A stretch of DNA of 64,000 nucleotides, from assembly GCA_037126765.1 (NCBI GenBank), contig JBBCBC010000033.1, forward strand, positions 6,834,085 through 6,898,084, in the 5' to 3' direction. A program made the position numbers and the translations under genes. The notes below the pieces were generated by a model. It made no database searches, was not told where the DNA came from, and saw only the letters and a list, made by a program, of their open reading frames with translations. This DNA comes from Stenogyne calaminthoides (taxonomy: Eukaryota; Streptophyta; Magnoliopsida; Lamiales; Lamiaceae). Shown one piece after another: positions 33,712 through 45,993 of the stretch; position 1 is the stretch's first letter, and each line of letters starts with the position of its first letter.

Positions 33712-33895
33712 CAAGTGCATCATGCATTTTAAAATCATGTAACTTATTATATTGAAATATGCAGTTTATTTACACTAAGTTGTGTAATTATTTTTTTCGT
33801 ATTAATAGTTGCACGATTCATTATAAATAAATTGCATAATTCAGTATAATAAGTTATATGACTTTAAAATGTTCTATGAGTGCACGGTGTACCTA
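33712..33895. repeat. GTGCA-type palindromic repeat, copy 5 (best preserved)
   Basis: The left arm CAAGTGCATCATGCATTTTA followed by CATGTAACTTATTATATTGA mirrors the right arm, which ends TAAAATGTTCTATGAGTGCA and CGGTGTACCTAG. Arms of about 80 bp surround a centre near 33800. It is non-coding and MITE-like. It gives the reference structure for the other four copies. Confidence 0.65.
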
Positions 33896-34439
33896 GATGT
33901 ACATGAAATTCACTCTTAATTTTAAGAAAGATAAAAAATTATTAAAAATATAAAAAAATTGAAGCAAGCATTGGGTCAACCTCAAGGTATTATAGTTGAG
34001 GACAATGGTGGAGTAATAATTGGAAAAAGGGATGATAATTTGGAGGATAATAGTTGTTACGTAGGAAAAAGGCAAAAAGAAAAAAAAATGATAATAGGGT
34101 TTCGTAGAGTGAGGAGAGAATGGAAAGATAGGGGGGTGAGGGACAGAGGGGCGTGCTTCATTCAACTGTTGCTAGTCATGGTAATTGTGCCTCTTTCTTT
34201 GTGGTCCTATTTAATTCCCACTTCCTACCAATTATTCCATCTTCCCCCTTATCTCTCTCATTATCCCATTTTGATTTCTCAATTTTCCCCCTCTCTCTCC
34301 CATCATCAAATTGAGATTTGAGCACATTATTCTCCATCCAATTATAACATTTTAGAGCCTCGTTTATTTAGTGGTATGAAATTTAAAAAGATATCAAATC
34401 ATGTAGTCCAACCTCCACCAATTTTATGCACAGTTAATT

Positions 34440-34625
34440 TTTATACACATTTTTACAAGTGAATTTTGTATTAATAATTAAAATGATAAAGTGGCTTTGG
34501 GAGGACTTATCTATCATACCCCTCCTTAAAAGTCATTTAATCATTTCAATTACTAATACAAAACTCGGCCGCAAAAACATGTGTAAAAATCAAATGTGTA
34601 TAAAATTGATGGACAGAGGGAATAA
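34440..34625. repeat. Stowaway-like MITE remnant
   Basis: The fold-back interior (TTTTGTATTAATAATTAAAA against CATTTCAATTACTAATACAA) and the right terminus GATGGACAGAGGGAATA resemble the element at 5613-5847. The left terminus has decayed to ACACATTTTTACAAG. Confidence 0.45.
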
Positions 34626-35236
34626 TATATTTTATTGCAAGTTGGACTTTTTGAAATTATTCACCGTAAAATTAATTTTATATTTATAGGTCTGACTCTT
34701 CAGTTATCATAGCTAATACCCTTTGTAATATAAATAATAATATTCAGTTATCTTGATTAATATTATTTTATAATGTAAGTTATACCCTTCATTATTAGGA
34801 GTAATATCTTTCAATTATCAAGATTAATATTTTTAAGTAATATAAGTCATACCATTTATCCAATTTTATGGATCCCTTATATGAAATTTGCTCACACTAT
34901 ATTTTACATTTACTTGCACATTTAATATATTTAAGTTTTTCAAATGTTTATTAAGATATATTTGAAGTGATACTTGTTATTAGAAATACCACGTGAGAGG
35001 TGGTGTGGATAATCCAAAAAAAAAAAAAAGAGTATGGGTTTTCAGGTGGAAGGAAAAGCCACATCCCGCGCGGGGTTTCATGTAGGCTCATTCTCCAACG
35101 AACTTATAAATACTCAATCAAATCCACTCATATATAGGCGGGGCAGGCCCGACTTAGTGGGTCTGATCCATTTTGACACCTTGTACCTATGGCTAAGAGA
35201 ATTAATATATTTTCAGAGAATATATTCGACTGCACT
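34626..35236. other. intergenic, no gene seen
   Basis: AT-rich. It contains irregular repeats of 'TCAGTTATC..ATTAATA' between 34700 and 34860, an A run at about 35018-35029, and a GC-richer word GCGGGGCAGGCCCGAC at about 35144 of a type common in plant intergenic DNA. Confidence 0.35.
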
Positions 35237-35450
35237 TATTATTATTATTATTATTATTATCTATTTTTATTTATATCTAGGAAATGGGTCGTGGTATTCA
35301 AAATAGAAACACCAACTAACCTCGGACAATTCCCCATAATATTTTATTAAAAATTTTATCTCCCAAGGGGTTCGAACCTGCATTGTCAGATGACTTCTTC
35401 CCACATCACCAAAAGTCTTTCCATTTGGCTATGACCTTGGCGGCTATGAA
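35237..35450 (-). mobile_element. tRNA-derived SINE, - strand
   Basis: On the - strand an A-box-like TCATAGCCAAATGG (about 35421-35435) is followed by the B box AGGTTCGAACCCC (about 35367-35380). A body follows that shares TATTATGGGG(A/G)..TTGTCC with the SINE at 2326. It ends in an (AAT)n tail (TTATTATTATT on the + strand, 35237-35260). The two SINEs are probably one family with different tails. Confidence 0.7.
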
Positions 35451-35631
35451 GGACTATCATTTCAATGATTTCATGATACTCAACACAAGGAATAAATAAA
35501 CACTGTTGATAAATTATTCTAAAAATTTATTTATTATGAAATTATATTTTTTTTAACGTAAATAATTTTTTTTTTTTTCACTATACATTATAAGATGTTT
35601 TCAGTGAATAATATTCTCTACTAATATATAT

Positions 35632-35928
35632 GAGGCACACTTGCATGAGACGGTCTCATGGTGAGACGGGGCATGAGTTGAACATTGACGCTTTAACACT
35701 TTGGGAGGGGTGGGTGTAATTTGTCTAAGTTGTATCCCGTCTCATGCATGAGACCGTCTCATATGAGTTTTTGTCTTTAAGAGGGACACTTACATGAGAC
35801 GGTTTCATAGTGAGACATGACATAATTTGAGCATTGACGTTTTAACATTTTGAAAATGTGGGTGTCGGTTTGTGCTAATTTCTACTCGTCTCACGTATGA
35901 GACCGTCTTATACGAATTTTTATCATTA
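35632..35928. repeat. two palindromic MITE-like units in tandem
   Basis: Unit 1 (35632-35774) has GCATGAGACGGTCTCATGGT at the left and CATGAGACCGTCTCATATGA at the right. Unit 2 (35775-35928) has ACATGAGACGGTTTCATAGT and TATGAGACCGTCTTATACGA. Both share the interior GAGTTGAACATTGACG(C/T)TTTAACA type. Each unit can fold into a stem on its GAGACGGT/ACCGTCTC ends. Confidence 0.75.
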
Positions 35929-37102
35929 ACTAATTGTCTTCTTCATTTTTTGTTGTATTCTTAATATATTTTTTTATATTTTTTGTGCCCCGCTATTGAA
36001 AATTTCTAGATCCATCCTTGAGTTCAACAATATAATTACTCAACTCAACTCGATTTTGTTGATATGTTTCAATTCGACAATACGGAAAAAAAAATCAATC
36101 GTTGATTAAATGGATACTGAAAAACTTGCATGAACAAAATTCCACCACCCCCATATTTGAATAATACGAACATATTCCCTATATTATTAATAGAGAGTTC
36201 ATTTTGATGATGTGTCATCTTGTGGTTAATTTGAATAATGTGTCATCGTGATGTAATGTTGGATGAGTTATCACATTTTATTGTATTAATATGTCATTTT
36301 TCTATTGGTTTGTAGTTAATTCGTGGCCTCCAAGCATGTGGCATTTTAATGTGTAGTTTAATTAAAAAAATTGCAATATTTAAGGTTTGAACCCTGCACC
36401 TCTTACATCATATTTATGCCTAATTGTACTAAACCCACTAAACTATTACTGAAATTGTACATAAACCACCTAACTACTTTTTGTTGCACTAAACTGTACA
36501 AATTATTATTTTATTACATTTAAACCACCGAACTAATTTTTCAAGCCAATTTTTATCCCGATTTTATACATGTGCACCACACGGATTTTTAAAAAGATAT
36601 TTTCGTTAGTTTTTATATACTAAGCACAATCTTTTTTCCACACCCATTCTAGAACAGATTTGCAAACTCTTTTTTCCTCAATTCTCGATTTTTTAAGTTT
36701 GAAGAAAGAAAAAAAGAAACTCAAATTTTAGTTAGGAATTTGTGAATCAATTGCAGAATAGGTAGAATTTGACATAATAATTTTATTCCAATATCTATTT
36801 AAGCAAGTATACTAATATATACCATAAATAATTATTAATTCATGTTTAATGCATTTATACACATAATTATATATTTTTTATTATTGAATATATTATATAT
36901 AATGAATGTAGATTTTTTTAATTAAAAAATCACGTAATACGCTGGCACTAAACTAATTAGCAAGATAAAGGGGGGAAATTTCTAAAAAAAATATAGAATT
37001 AGCAAAAGGAATTAAGGGCGTGTGGCTTAATACATCCTTAAATTTTCTACGCATATTAATTGCTAAATTTATTCCATTGAGAATTTAAAAATTATATATA
37101 CA
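35929..37102. other. intergenic, no gene seen
   Basis: AT-rich. TATATTATTAATAGAGAGTT at about 36180 followed by GATGATGTGTCATC looks like the 5' end of a Helitron-type repeat on the + strand (compare 42480-42541 on the - strand). No matching 3' end was found. The stretch 36385-36560 contains repeated 'CTAAACCACC..AACTA' words typical of a plant repeat. Confidence 0.35.
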
Positions 37103-40100
37103 CTAGTGTTAGCCCCGTGAACTTTGCGGACTGAAAGAATTTTTTAAATAAAATAATTAATAATATTTTAACATTTTTTTATTATTTAGTATTTTTTATG
37201 GTTAAATAATTTATAACTCAAAAAATATTAAAAATGAAAATATAATTCAAATATTCAAAGTATGATTTTATATGTTATTATATTTGATGATTCTTATGTA
37301 CACACGTACTTTAAATTATAAATTTTAAAAAAATTATTTGTAAACAACATTTGTTGAATGCTTGCAAGGTCTCCCATCCAAACTGAGATACAAAATTTTC
37401 ATACTCCTTCCTTCATAATGAAATGGTGGTTTAGTAATCCTGAGCACTTAATAGAGAAAATCAATAGAAAGAAACTTTCTGTTAGTTCCAGACTAAAACT
37501 TCATTTTGCAAACATTATTAAATTTTGATCAAATACTTCAAAATTTTATTTAGCTTAAATTAATTATATTCAATAATAGTAACATTTTTAATATTTTAAA
37601 TATGTAAAATATAAAAAATATATTAATTTACTATGTAAACTGTATTTAAAAGAAAAAAAAGATGTAATTATTTGACACGGAATAAGAGAATATTAATACA
37701 TTAACAAAATAAATTTAATTTAAAAATAAATTAATGATTAAAATCATAAATTTCTAACCACATATTTGTAAACAATATTAGTTGTAATTTTGATTTTCCA
37801 TCATAATCGCAATATTATGTAGATGAACGGAAAAAAAATATTTTTTATGTCTGTAACAATGAGGGTGACAATTTAAGGAAAATAAGTTTCAGTTTTGCAA
37901 AAGTATGTTAGATAGTTTCAGTTTGGCAAAAGTATGCCAGTAAATTTTGAGTTTGCGCAAGATAAGGTCCATAAATTTTGAGTTTTTGCAAAGTAGGACC
38001 GTAGATTGTAAGTTTTTTTTTAAATTTAGGCCCGTGTGTGTGAGAAAAATGGTATATATTTGCCAAAAAAATAAAAATTAATTTCCTACTTTTGTCAAAA
38101 GAAAAGTTAATATCCTACTTTTCAAAACGGAAACTTATTGTCCTTCCATTAAGTTGACATTGTAATAAACAATATTAGAGATATATTAAAAGTGATAATG
38201 TAAGTAATTAATTCTAAACTAAATAATTGGTTACATTCAGTAAAGTTGAAGCAAAGTCATTATTTACCATAAAATTTGTTAACACTTTAATGTTAAAATT
38301 AAAATATCTAATTTTGTGTTGTGTATTTGATTGGGTTTTAATTTTTTTTTGGTAATTGAGTCAAATATATAATAAATATAATTCTTCACATAAGAGAATA
38401 TGTGTATGTTTATACTAACATATATTATTTCAATATTGACATAGAGTATTTTAACTCTAGAGAGCCAATAAAATAGAAGCTAATGTCCTTGTTTTTTTTT
38501 TATTATTTTATATGTCCTAATTTTTCAAAAAAAAAAGGTTAATGTCATACTTTTGTCCAAAAAAAAAAGGTTAATATCCTACTTTTCCCGAGCTGAAGCT
38601 TATTGTCCTTAAATTGTCACTTCCCCTAAGTTACGGGCCTTTAAATAATAGCTTCCCAATGTTCACCATATGCAAAAACTTACTTGTAAAGATATATATT
38701 TATCTCCAATAATGAGAGAGTCTAAACATATTTTCAAAGAAGTATTTTCTCATGCAGTTATTCATACATGTACATTTCACGTTAAACCCTAAATCCTGCA
38801 ATGAAAGAAATTTTTAAATGGTAGCTATAACTTCATTTGTATGTACTATAGCAAAAAAAATTTGTAGATTTATAAATTGTACCTTAGTAATCACTTTTGG
38901 AGATTTGGTCAACTGATCAATTTCCACAAATTTTGTTATGTAATGAATATATTTTTTACTACACCAAATTAATCATTTTAACTACGCGGTTTATATATCT
39001 TAATTAAATATAAATATCTGATTTTTTTTTAAATTTAACGCGTTTACATTTATTAATTTTATATTGCTATAAATTTTGTAAGCTTACATGAAGATTAATT
39101 ATACCAATTTATATATTCTATTACAAAAATTATATAATTATGTGAAATATAAAAGTATTAATTCATCATGAATGAGATAACTTAACAATCATGTTGGAGG
39201 ACTGTACGTGTAACACTAAAAATTACAAACATGAAAAATTGTAACATTAAATAATCAATATTTTTCCATTAAAAAAATTATATTATCCATGAAAAAATTC
39301 AATACTATAAGAACTAATCATGATAAGATAATATATTCATTTTAGTTCTTTAATAATTTAAATTTGTAATTAATGATAAATAAATTATAATACTTATATA
39401 CTAATAAATCCAATAAAAATTTTAACGAAAAAGTACATAGAATTTTTCAATATGTTCATACATGTGATACTTTTCAAGAATATACTGCTACTAAATAATT
39501 TAATTATTCCTCATAATATTTACATTTAAATACTTAACAAAAAAAAATCATTATTTTATCTAATAATCAGATGATTTACATTTACGAATATTTTAATATA
39601 CGTACATTATCTAAAACATTTAAATAAATTAGACCGAGAAAATTAAAAAAATATTGCATCTAATTAAATAAGGTTTGACTTTGTATATATAGTATTAATT
39701 TATAATCAATTATTATTAATTAGACATGAAATATAATTAAACCTATGCATAGAAAAAAATAAACTTAATATTCACCTATGATTCTTAAAAAAATTATCGG
39801 CTGCCATGAAATATTTCGATCCATAATTATCGGTACATAATTCTAAAAAAACAATTCCATAATCTTCGCTATCTTGAAGGTATATTTAAATTTTAAATTT
39901 TGAACGTATTGTAATTTAAACTTTAATCCATAATTTTAAAAATATGAATATCCTTAAATCACATTTTTAGATAATATATTGTGATTTGATCAAGTGTTTT
40001 TAAAACTACGCATCATTTATTTTCTTAAATGAGATATGGTTTTTTTTTTTTTTTTAGATGATTTTAAATAATAAATAATTAATTATATCACTATAAAGAA

Positions 40101-40145
40101 TATATAAACATGTATAAGTGAGAAGACACTATTAAAGACACATGC

Positions 40146-40148
<3 letters not shown>

Positions 40149-40197
<49 letters not shown>
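40149..40197. repeat. (AT)n microsatellite
   Basis: About 49 bp of perfect alternating AT. Confidence 0.95.
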
Positions 40198-40200
<3 letters not shown>

Positions 40201-42315
40201 GAGAGAATTAAGTTATTACTTTTTAATGCCTAAAATTATATTTGTATACCTAAATTATAAATGATTGACATGATTGTAGAATTTGATTGACTTTCATTTT
40301 ATATGGATCGTTATTAATTATGTCTTGTTTTATGCATTCTGTCAAATTTTTACCATCTAAAAAAGTCAACTAAGACGAATTTTCAAATCTTAGATTCCAC
40401 GTATTATTTTCTAATTTTTTTGAACCAATTGATACATTGAACACTTATATTTATTTAATTAATAAAAATGAGTTTAAACATATATACCCAAAAAATTAGT
40501 GTTGATAAATTCACACATAAAATTACTCAACAATATCAATAATGTCCATAATAAAAGAGAAAAGGTCAACATCTGAATTTAATTAAATTTCTAAAAAATT
40601 TCATATAATTATATTTATATACTTAAATTAAAAAATGATTGACATTATTATAGGATGTTATTGAGTTTTCATTTTATATAGATTTGTTATTAATTATTTC
40701 TTTATTTATGCATTATGTCAAACTTGAATACTAAAATAAATAAATTAATTTATATTGCTATTTAGCTTCAAACGTGATTATTGATGGGATTCACCCAAAT
40801 ATTCAAGATTTAGCTTCAATTTTATCATATTTCATGAGCATATTCAATGGTAGTAGTAATATTTTTAATATGTATCACTTTTCAAGGTGTTTAAAAGAGA
40901 AAAAGTCATATATTGAAAATATATTGATAGGCCACAATATTAATTTAGTATTACTTAAATTAATGCTATAAAATATACTATATTTTTTAAGGATCGATTA
41001 AGACATCAATTTGTCTTTAAGTTTTTTTCTTTTTGACCACAAATTGTAACATATTTTAACGGAGGCATCCTAATTTATTTTAATAAATATTAATAAAAAC
41101 TGCACAAATTATTTTTAATTATCTTGTCAGCATACTAATTCTATTTATAAAAAAATATATAAATACGGTATACAATCTCTCTCACAAATTCTAAAAATAT
41201 AATATCCTTTTAAAATTTTAAATATATTAGTTTAGTTGACTAAACCTATATGAAAGATTAAGCAATTAAAATTAAAATAATCAATTTTATATAATCTCAT
41301 AATATAGTAGTTTATATTTTTGGTAAATATATTATAAATTAGTTATCATTAATTATTATAATTAAATGGACTTTGACTTTATATTTTTGGTAAATATATT
41401 ATAAATTAATTATAATCAATTACACATTATATTTAATTAAAGCAAGAATATTGATATACAAATAAAAAATACACGATTATAGTATTAGTATTCACTATGC
41501 AAAAGTATCAGACATTGAAATAATCTGAACAGAGTAATGAATTTCGTTCGAAAAATATTACACCAAAAAAATTAAATCAAACTTGAAATATTTTATCAAA
41601 TTAACACTAAAATATAGTGGTTGAAGAATCATCACCACTTACATTAAAAAAAAGTACAATAATATAAATCTTAAACGAAAATTTATGAACTTTTTATGAT
41701 GATCTTCGTATTAGATTGATATACATATAATCTTGTTCTCATAATCTCATAATATTTAAATTGAACATGATAACATTTACAATGATCTATTCATTTGAAC
41801 AATGCACATACAAATTTACAATGATCTACTCATTTAATCAATTTTTTACAATGTTGTTATCGACTTCATTGCAGAAATCTAATAATCTTTATGTATTCAA
41901 TTTCATGTGTAATCTCCTCCTTCTCCAAAAACAATCTTCCCCACAATAATATATAAATCTAAAAATAAAAAAATGGTTATTAGAACTTTGAAAAACTATA
42001 AGAACAAATAATAACATTCATGTTATTAATGCTATAGAAAAAAAAATCGACAAATAAGATCTAATGAATCTACGAATACCTTCTGAATATGCTTCAATTA
42101 GAATGATCTAGACATCTATACTTCTTCAAATCATTTGCAAATAATCTTCTTCATATGCAAACAATACAAATGATCTGTTAAAAAAAAGGAATATAATTGA
42201 TTTTTGAATGATCTACACAAATCAAGAAATATGAGAATGATCTGCACAATATGAAACACAAAAAAAAAAAATCACAATGAATCAAAATAATTACCTGCAA
42301 AAAAATAAAAAAAAA

Positions 42316-42336
42316 AAGAGAGAGAGAGAGAGAGAT
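42316..42336. repeat. (GA)n microsatellite
   Basis: About ten GA repeats preceded by an A-rich run. Confidence 0.9.
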
Positions 42337-42642
42337 AAGAAGAATGAATGTAAAATGAATAAGAGATTTGACAATTTATAAAAAATAGTTAAAAAAATCA
42401 ATGGCTGAGATTAAAACAACACTACAAATGAATGAGATTAGAGAGATTTAAAATAGAGAAATGTGGCTTTGCCACATCATTTTATTATTTGACACATCAT
42501 CTTTTATATGTTTTGCATTATAGTGATTATAGATAGATAGATATATTAAAATTTACTAAACAAACTATATATTTTGATCATTATATAATTTTCATATGAA
42601 ATAAAAAGAAACTCCCTTTGCCCATATAATATGGGTTGCGAC

Positions 42643-43203
42643 CTAGGTTGCACAGATATGGGTACGATACGGTGTGGGTACTGGGACATATATTTTTTAA
42701 AATTATTGGGTAAGATGACTTGGGTACGATTATAATTTTTTAAATTATTTTATATTTTTATTGTATATATAATCATTTCCACATTTAAAAAAAATATGTG
42801 TCTTTGTAACATATGCAATTTTTTAACACCTAAACAAATATAAAATCAAAATGAGATGAACATCGTAATAAAATATATGAATGACTAACAGTTTGACAGT
42901 GGTGTGACCGTGTGAGCAATAGAGTCAATATTTTTTTATTGTTTGTGGGCTAATTTGGGTTAATTTAATATAAATAAATTTATTTCAAGGCAAAAAATAA
43001 AATAAATTGTACAAATTTGACCCCACGTGTACCCTATCAGTGTCCGACACGTCGATCAGCCGTGTCCGACACGGCACCCAAAATTATTATTAAAATTTTT
43101 AGTTGGGACACGCCACATGGCGTATCGAGTGCGTATCCCACCCGTATCCATGAAGTATCCGACACTGCTTTATTTTAAAATTTCGAGTACCCATGCATCC
43201 TAG
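42643..43203. mobile_element. hAT-like (or Mutator-like) MITE with perfect 8 bp duplication
   Basis: GTTGCGAC lies at 42635-42642 and again at 43204-43211. Between them the left end CTAGGTTGCACAGATATGGG and the right end, read on the other strand as CTAGGATGCATGGGTAC, form terminal inverted repeats. The interior has repeated GTGTCCGACACG words (about 43040-43075). An 8 bp duplication fits hAT. If the boundary is moved by one base it becomes a 9 bp duplication (GGTTGCGAC), which would fit Mutator. A 75-codon - strand frame inside is not a gene. Confidence 0.75.
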
Positions 43204-43345
43204 GTTGCGACGGAAAGCAAGGAGAATAAAGTGAATAATTTTTTTCCCTCCAATCAAGCAGGTTTGGGCCTCAATTTTTGTTTGAACACAATGAATAGAT
43301 CCTGTATTGTTTTTATCTCCACTCAATTTAGTGCTATTTCATCTA

Positions 43346-43745
43346 GGGTATATTTGTTTCGGGACTCACCCGGATAGACTGAGATCTTTGCAATCCAAGT
43401 CACATACTAGTTAGAAATTTCTACATCCAGTTTTTAAATCCACTCCTACAAAATATACCTACACACTTAATTTTACAAAATTCAATACATTCATATCACC
43501 ACTTTTCTTCCATCTACTTATTATCTCTCCTACTACTTATTATCTCTCCTACTTTTCTCTCACTCAATACAATATAATAATATAACATCAATTACTATTA
43601 AATATTGATTTAACATAATGCAAAAATCTCACCCTACCAAAATCACAAAACAAACACATACTTTTACTATTTACCAGGATTTTCAAATCTATAGGATTTC
43701 GAAGTCATGACTTCCCCCGCACACCTAAATCCCGAAACAAACATA
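43346..43745. repeat. inverted-repeat element
   Basis: The left end GGGTATATTTGTTTCGGGAC mirrors the right end ATCCCGAAACAAACATACG. Its right half is also present in the duplicate copy at 61856-62030, where the left half is missing. Probably a MITE; the target duplication was not resolved. Confidence 0.45.
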
Positions 43746-43970
43746 CGCCTATTGTTTAGGGTGTTTAGGTTTTCATATTTGGTTTTTAAAAATGGTTTTT
43801 TTTGGGTTCTATTCTGCTATCATATTATTTTTATATGGAATAAAAATTCTTCTCATCCTTTGATCTTGTTGTATTATCTTATCAACTAATCTCTTTCAAA
43901 TTTCTGGCTTTCAAAGAGCAGCGTCTTCGTAATTTAAGTTATGTATATACATATATAACTGGCTCCATTT

Positions 43971-44240
43971 GAATAGATGAATTTGTAAATCCATGAATTT
44001 CACACATAAATCATACTCTCCAATAGATTTATAAATACTTGAGAGTTACAGAGTTTAGAGAAGAGAGTGAAGGAGGATAGGGGGAAAGGTAAAGATGATG
44101 GATTTCACAAATGACTAGATTTTGATGAAGATTTGAAATCCCTCCATTTTAAACTAAATACTCAAATCTAAGTATTTGTAAATCCATTGGAGAGAGGTGA
44201 TTTGTATGTAAAATTCATGAATTTCAAATCCACCCAAATG
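43971..44240. mobile_element. Tourist-like MITE, copy in segment A
   Basis: GGCTCCATTTGAATAGATGA at the left and CAAATCCACCCAAATGAAAG at the right are diverged versions of the termini seen intact at 55769-56057. The interior is shared (CACACATAAATCATACTCTC and TAAGTATTTGTAAATCCATT). Confidence 0.75.
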
Positions 44241-44509
44241 AAAGAAAATTCAAGAGTGCATTTAACACCTCGAAGAATAACTGTGACTAAATTCTTAGGA
44301 TGCTAATAAGGGATTTTTTACGGTCAAGAACGATTTCGTCCTTCATAACGTTAGGAAACTCTTTGATTACAATTGGATCAATAATCCAACTTATAATTTT
44401 AATTTTAAATGATTACACTTTGCACTAGTCCGTTTGTAATGTGCATACTACAATCTCACTGAATCACTCTACTAATAAATTAAATTAATATTTATAAAAT
44501 GACAAAATT

Positions 44510-44875
44510 ATCTCAGACCCAGATTCGGACCCTGACAGGACTCGAATTCACCCGGCAGGACCCAAACCAACAATTGGACCTAGACCCGAACCGCACCGAA
44601 CCTGGGTCCAAACCCGACCCCGATCTTGACCAGAACCCAGATCCAGACCTAGACCCAAACCGGACCCAATCTGACCCGAACCTAGATCCGACCCTGAACC
44701 CGAATCTGGATCGGACTGGACCCAAACTGTATTGAGCTCGAGCCCATACTCAGATACAAACTCAAATTCGAACCCAGACCGGACCTGGACCTGGACCCGC
44801 ACCCAACCTGAACCCAAACCCTTACTAGGACCTAGATTCGGCCCGAACCCAGACCCAACCAGGGTCGTGGAGGGT
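44510..44875. repeat. GACCC(A/G)AACC degenerate hexamer repeat, copy A
   Basis: About 365 bp of imperfect hexamer units such as GACCCG, AACCCA, GATCCA and GACCTA. The + strand reads as a Asp-Pro/Asn-Pro/Arg-Thr repeat (44499-44735), and the - strand also stays open as Gly/Ser/Arg repeats. Openness on both strands is a product of the repeat, not evidence of a gene. It recurs at 62775-63165. Confidence 0.8.
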
Positions 44876-45993
44876 TGCAGGCTAAGTTTAGGATCGTGAA
44901 TTAAAATTTTTAAATTTATGAATATTATATTTTTATTAAAAAAAATGGTTATAAGAATATTTCAGTAATTTTATTATTTTTATTAAAAAAAATTAATTAT
45001 TTAATCTTATAGTGAAACAATATCGACCATGACGAAATTAAATGACGTGACAACTTTTTATTGAACGTTTAACGTCAGGAAGGGTAAAGCCCTTTCTAAC
45101 CGTAGAAAAGCGCTACTAATAATGCATTAACTAAATACACAATTCTTTGGGTTATCATATTTTTCTATAGAGTTAATTACAAATTGTAATCTGTACTATT
45201 ATTTGTTTTTACAAATTGTAATTTGTACATTTTTTTAACCAAATATAATATGTACTAAAAAGTGCTCGATTTCAATTCGAGACTCATTTTTTGTTAAACT
45301 TTCCGGCTAAATATCTCCTATAAATGATATGTTGTATACCACAATGTTAAAAAATATTTTAGCAAATGTCAAATTGAAAAAAATTGATAAGAAAGATTTC
45401 AAAAACAATGAATCGGGATTAGAATCTATCACTTTTTACTAGTACATGTTGCAATTTATTAAAAAAATAATAAAAATTGCAAATTGTAAAGAGAGTTAAT
45501 GGCATAAGTTGCAATTTGTTATTAACCAATTTCCATAAACTATTTTCATTTTTGAACACGTGTACCTGTAATATATACAAGTTGATTGTTTTTAGTACAT
45601 CACATGCATCTAAGTGATTAACCAATATATATAGACCACACAAACGAATCCAATTAATTAGATGCTCGATTTCTGTATATTTCAAAACAAGCAACAACTT
45701 CACGGTTTAAACACACATGTAGGATCTGTTTTGATATTTAATCAAGCTGAAACATTATACAGATTTTCATGTCCAAAGCATCACTAATAACCATATATAC
45801 ACAAGATAATACATACATAATATTCAGCATCATCACTAATAACCGTATATCTACAATACTGCAGACAACTAAACCTTAGCAAACATAATATATGCAAATA
45901 GAGCATGCATCATGCATATACAACACAAGTAAATTATTATTACACAATACCTGTATGTATACCTAGCTGCCATATCTTCTTCATGACAAGTTT
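44876..45993. other. intergenic, downstream of the protease gene
   Basis: AT-rich. It contains repeated 'ACAAATTGTAAT(C/T)TGTA' words around 45180-45250 and 45470-45520 in inverted arrangement, suggesting a MITE of about 350 bp. A 94-codon - strand frame at 45419-45703, present in both duplicates, has no known domain and shows no codon-like constraint. It should also hold the protease 3' UTR. Confidence 0.35.

Larger units (their letters stand above)
37103..42541 (-). mobile_element. possible non-autonomous Helitron
   Basis: On the - strand the region begins A|TCTATCTATCTATAATC at 42541 and ends GTTCACGGGGCTAACACTAG|T at 37103. That fits Helitron rules: a 5' TC, a 3' CTRR, and insertion between A and T. 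A small stem can be drawn just before the end (CCG...CGG around CAAAGTTCA). No Rep/helicase gene is present, and the whole 5.4 kb is non-coding and about 80 percent AT. The termini are short and the hairpin is weak, so this is a hypothesis. Confidence 0.3.
43572..45710 (+). repeat. 2.1 kb duplicated segment, copy A
   Basis: Nearly identical by eye to 61856-64000, from AATATAACATCAAT to the window edge, with scattered substitutions and small indels. It includes the GACCC hexamer block and a Tourist-like MITE. In this copy the segment leads directly into the 3' end of the RD19-type protease gene (stop codon at 45994). Confidence 0.92.

Noticed and set aside
44499..44817. Asp-Pro-rich protein candidate and its antisense Gly/Ser partner
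   Set aside because: Both are readings of a degenerate hexamer repeat that contains no stops.
45419..45703. 94-codon frame conserved in both duplicated segments
   Set aside because: The duplicates are nearly identical throughout, so conservation of the frame carries no weight; no domain.
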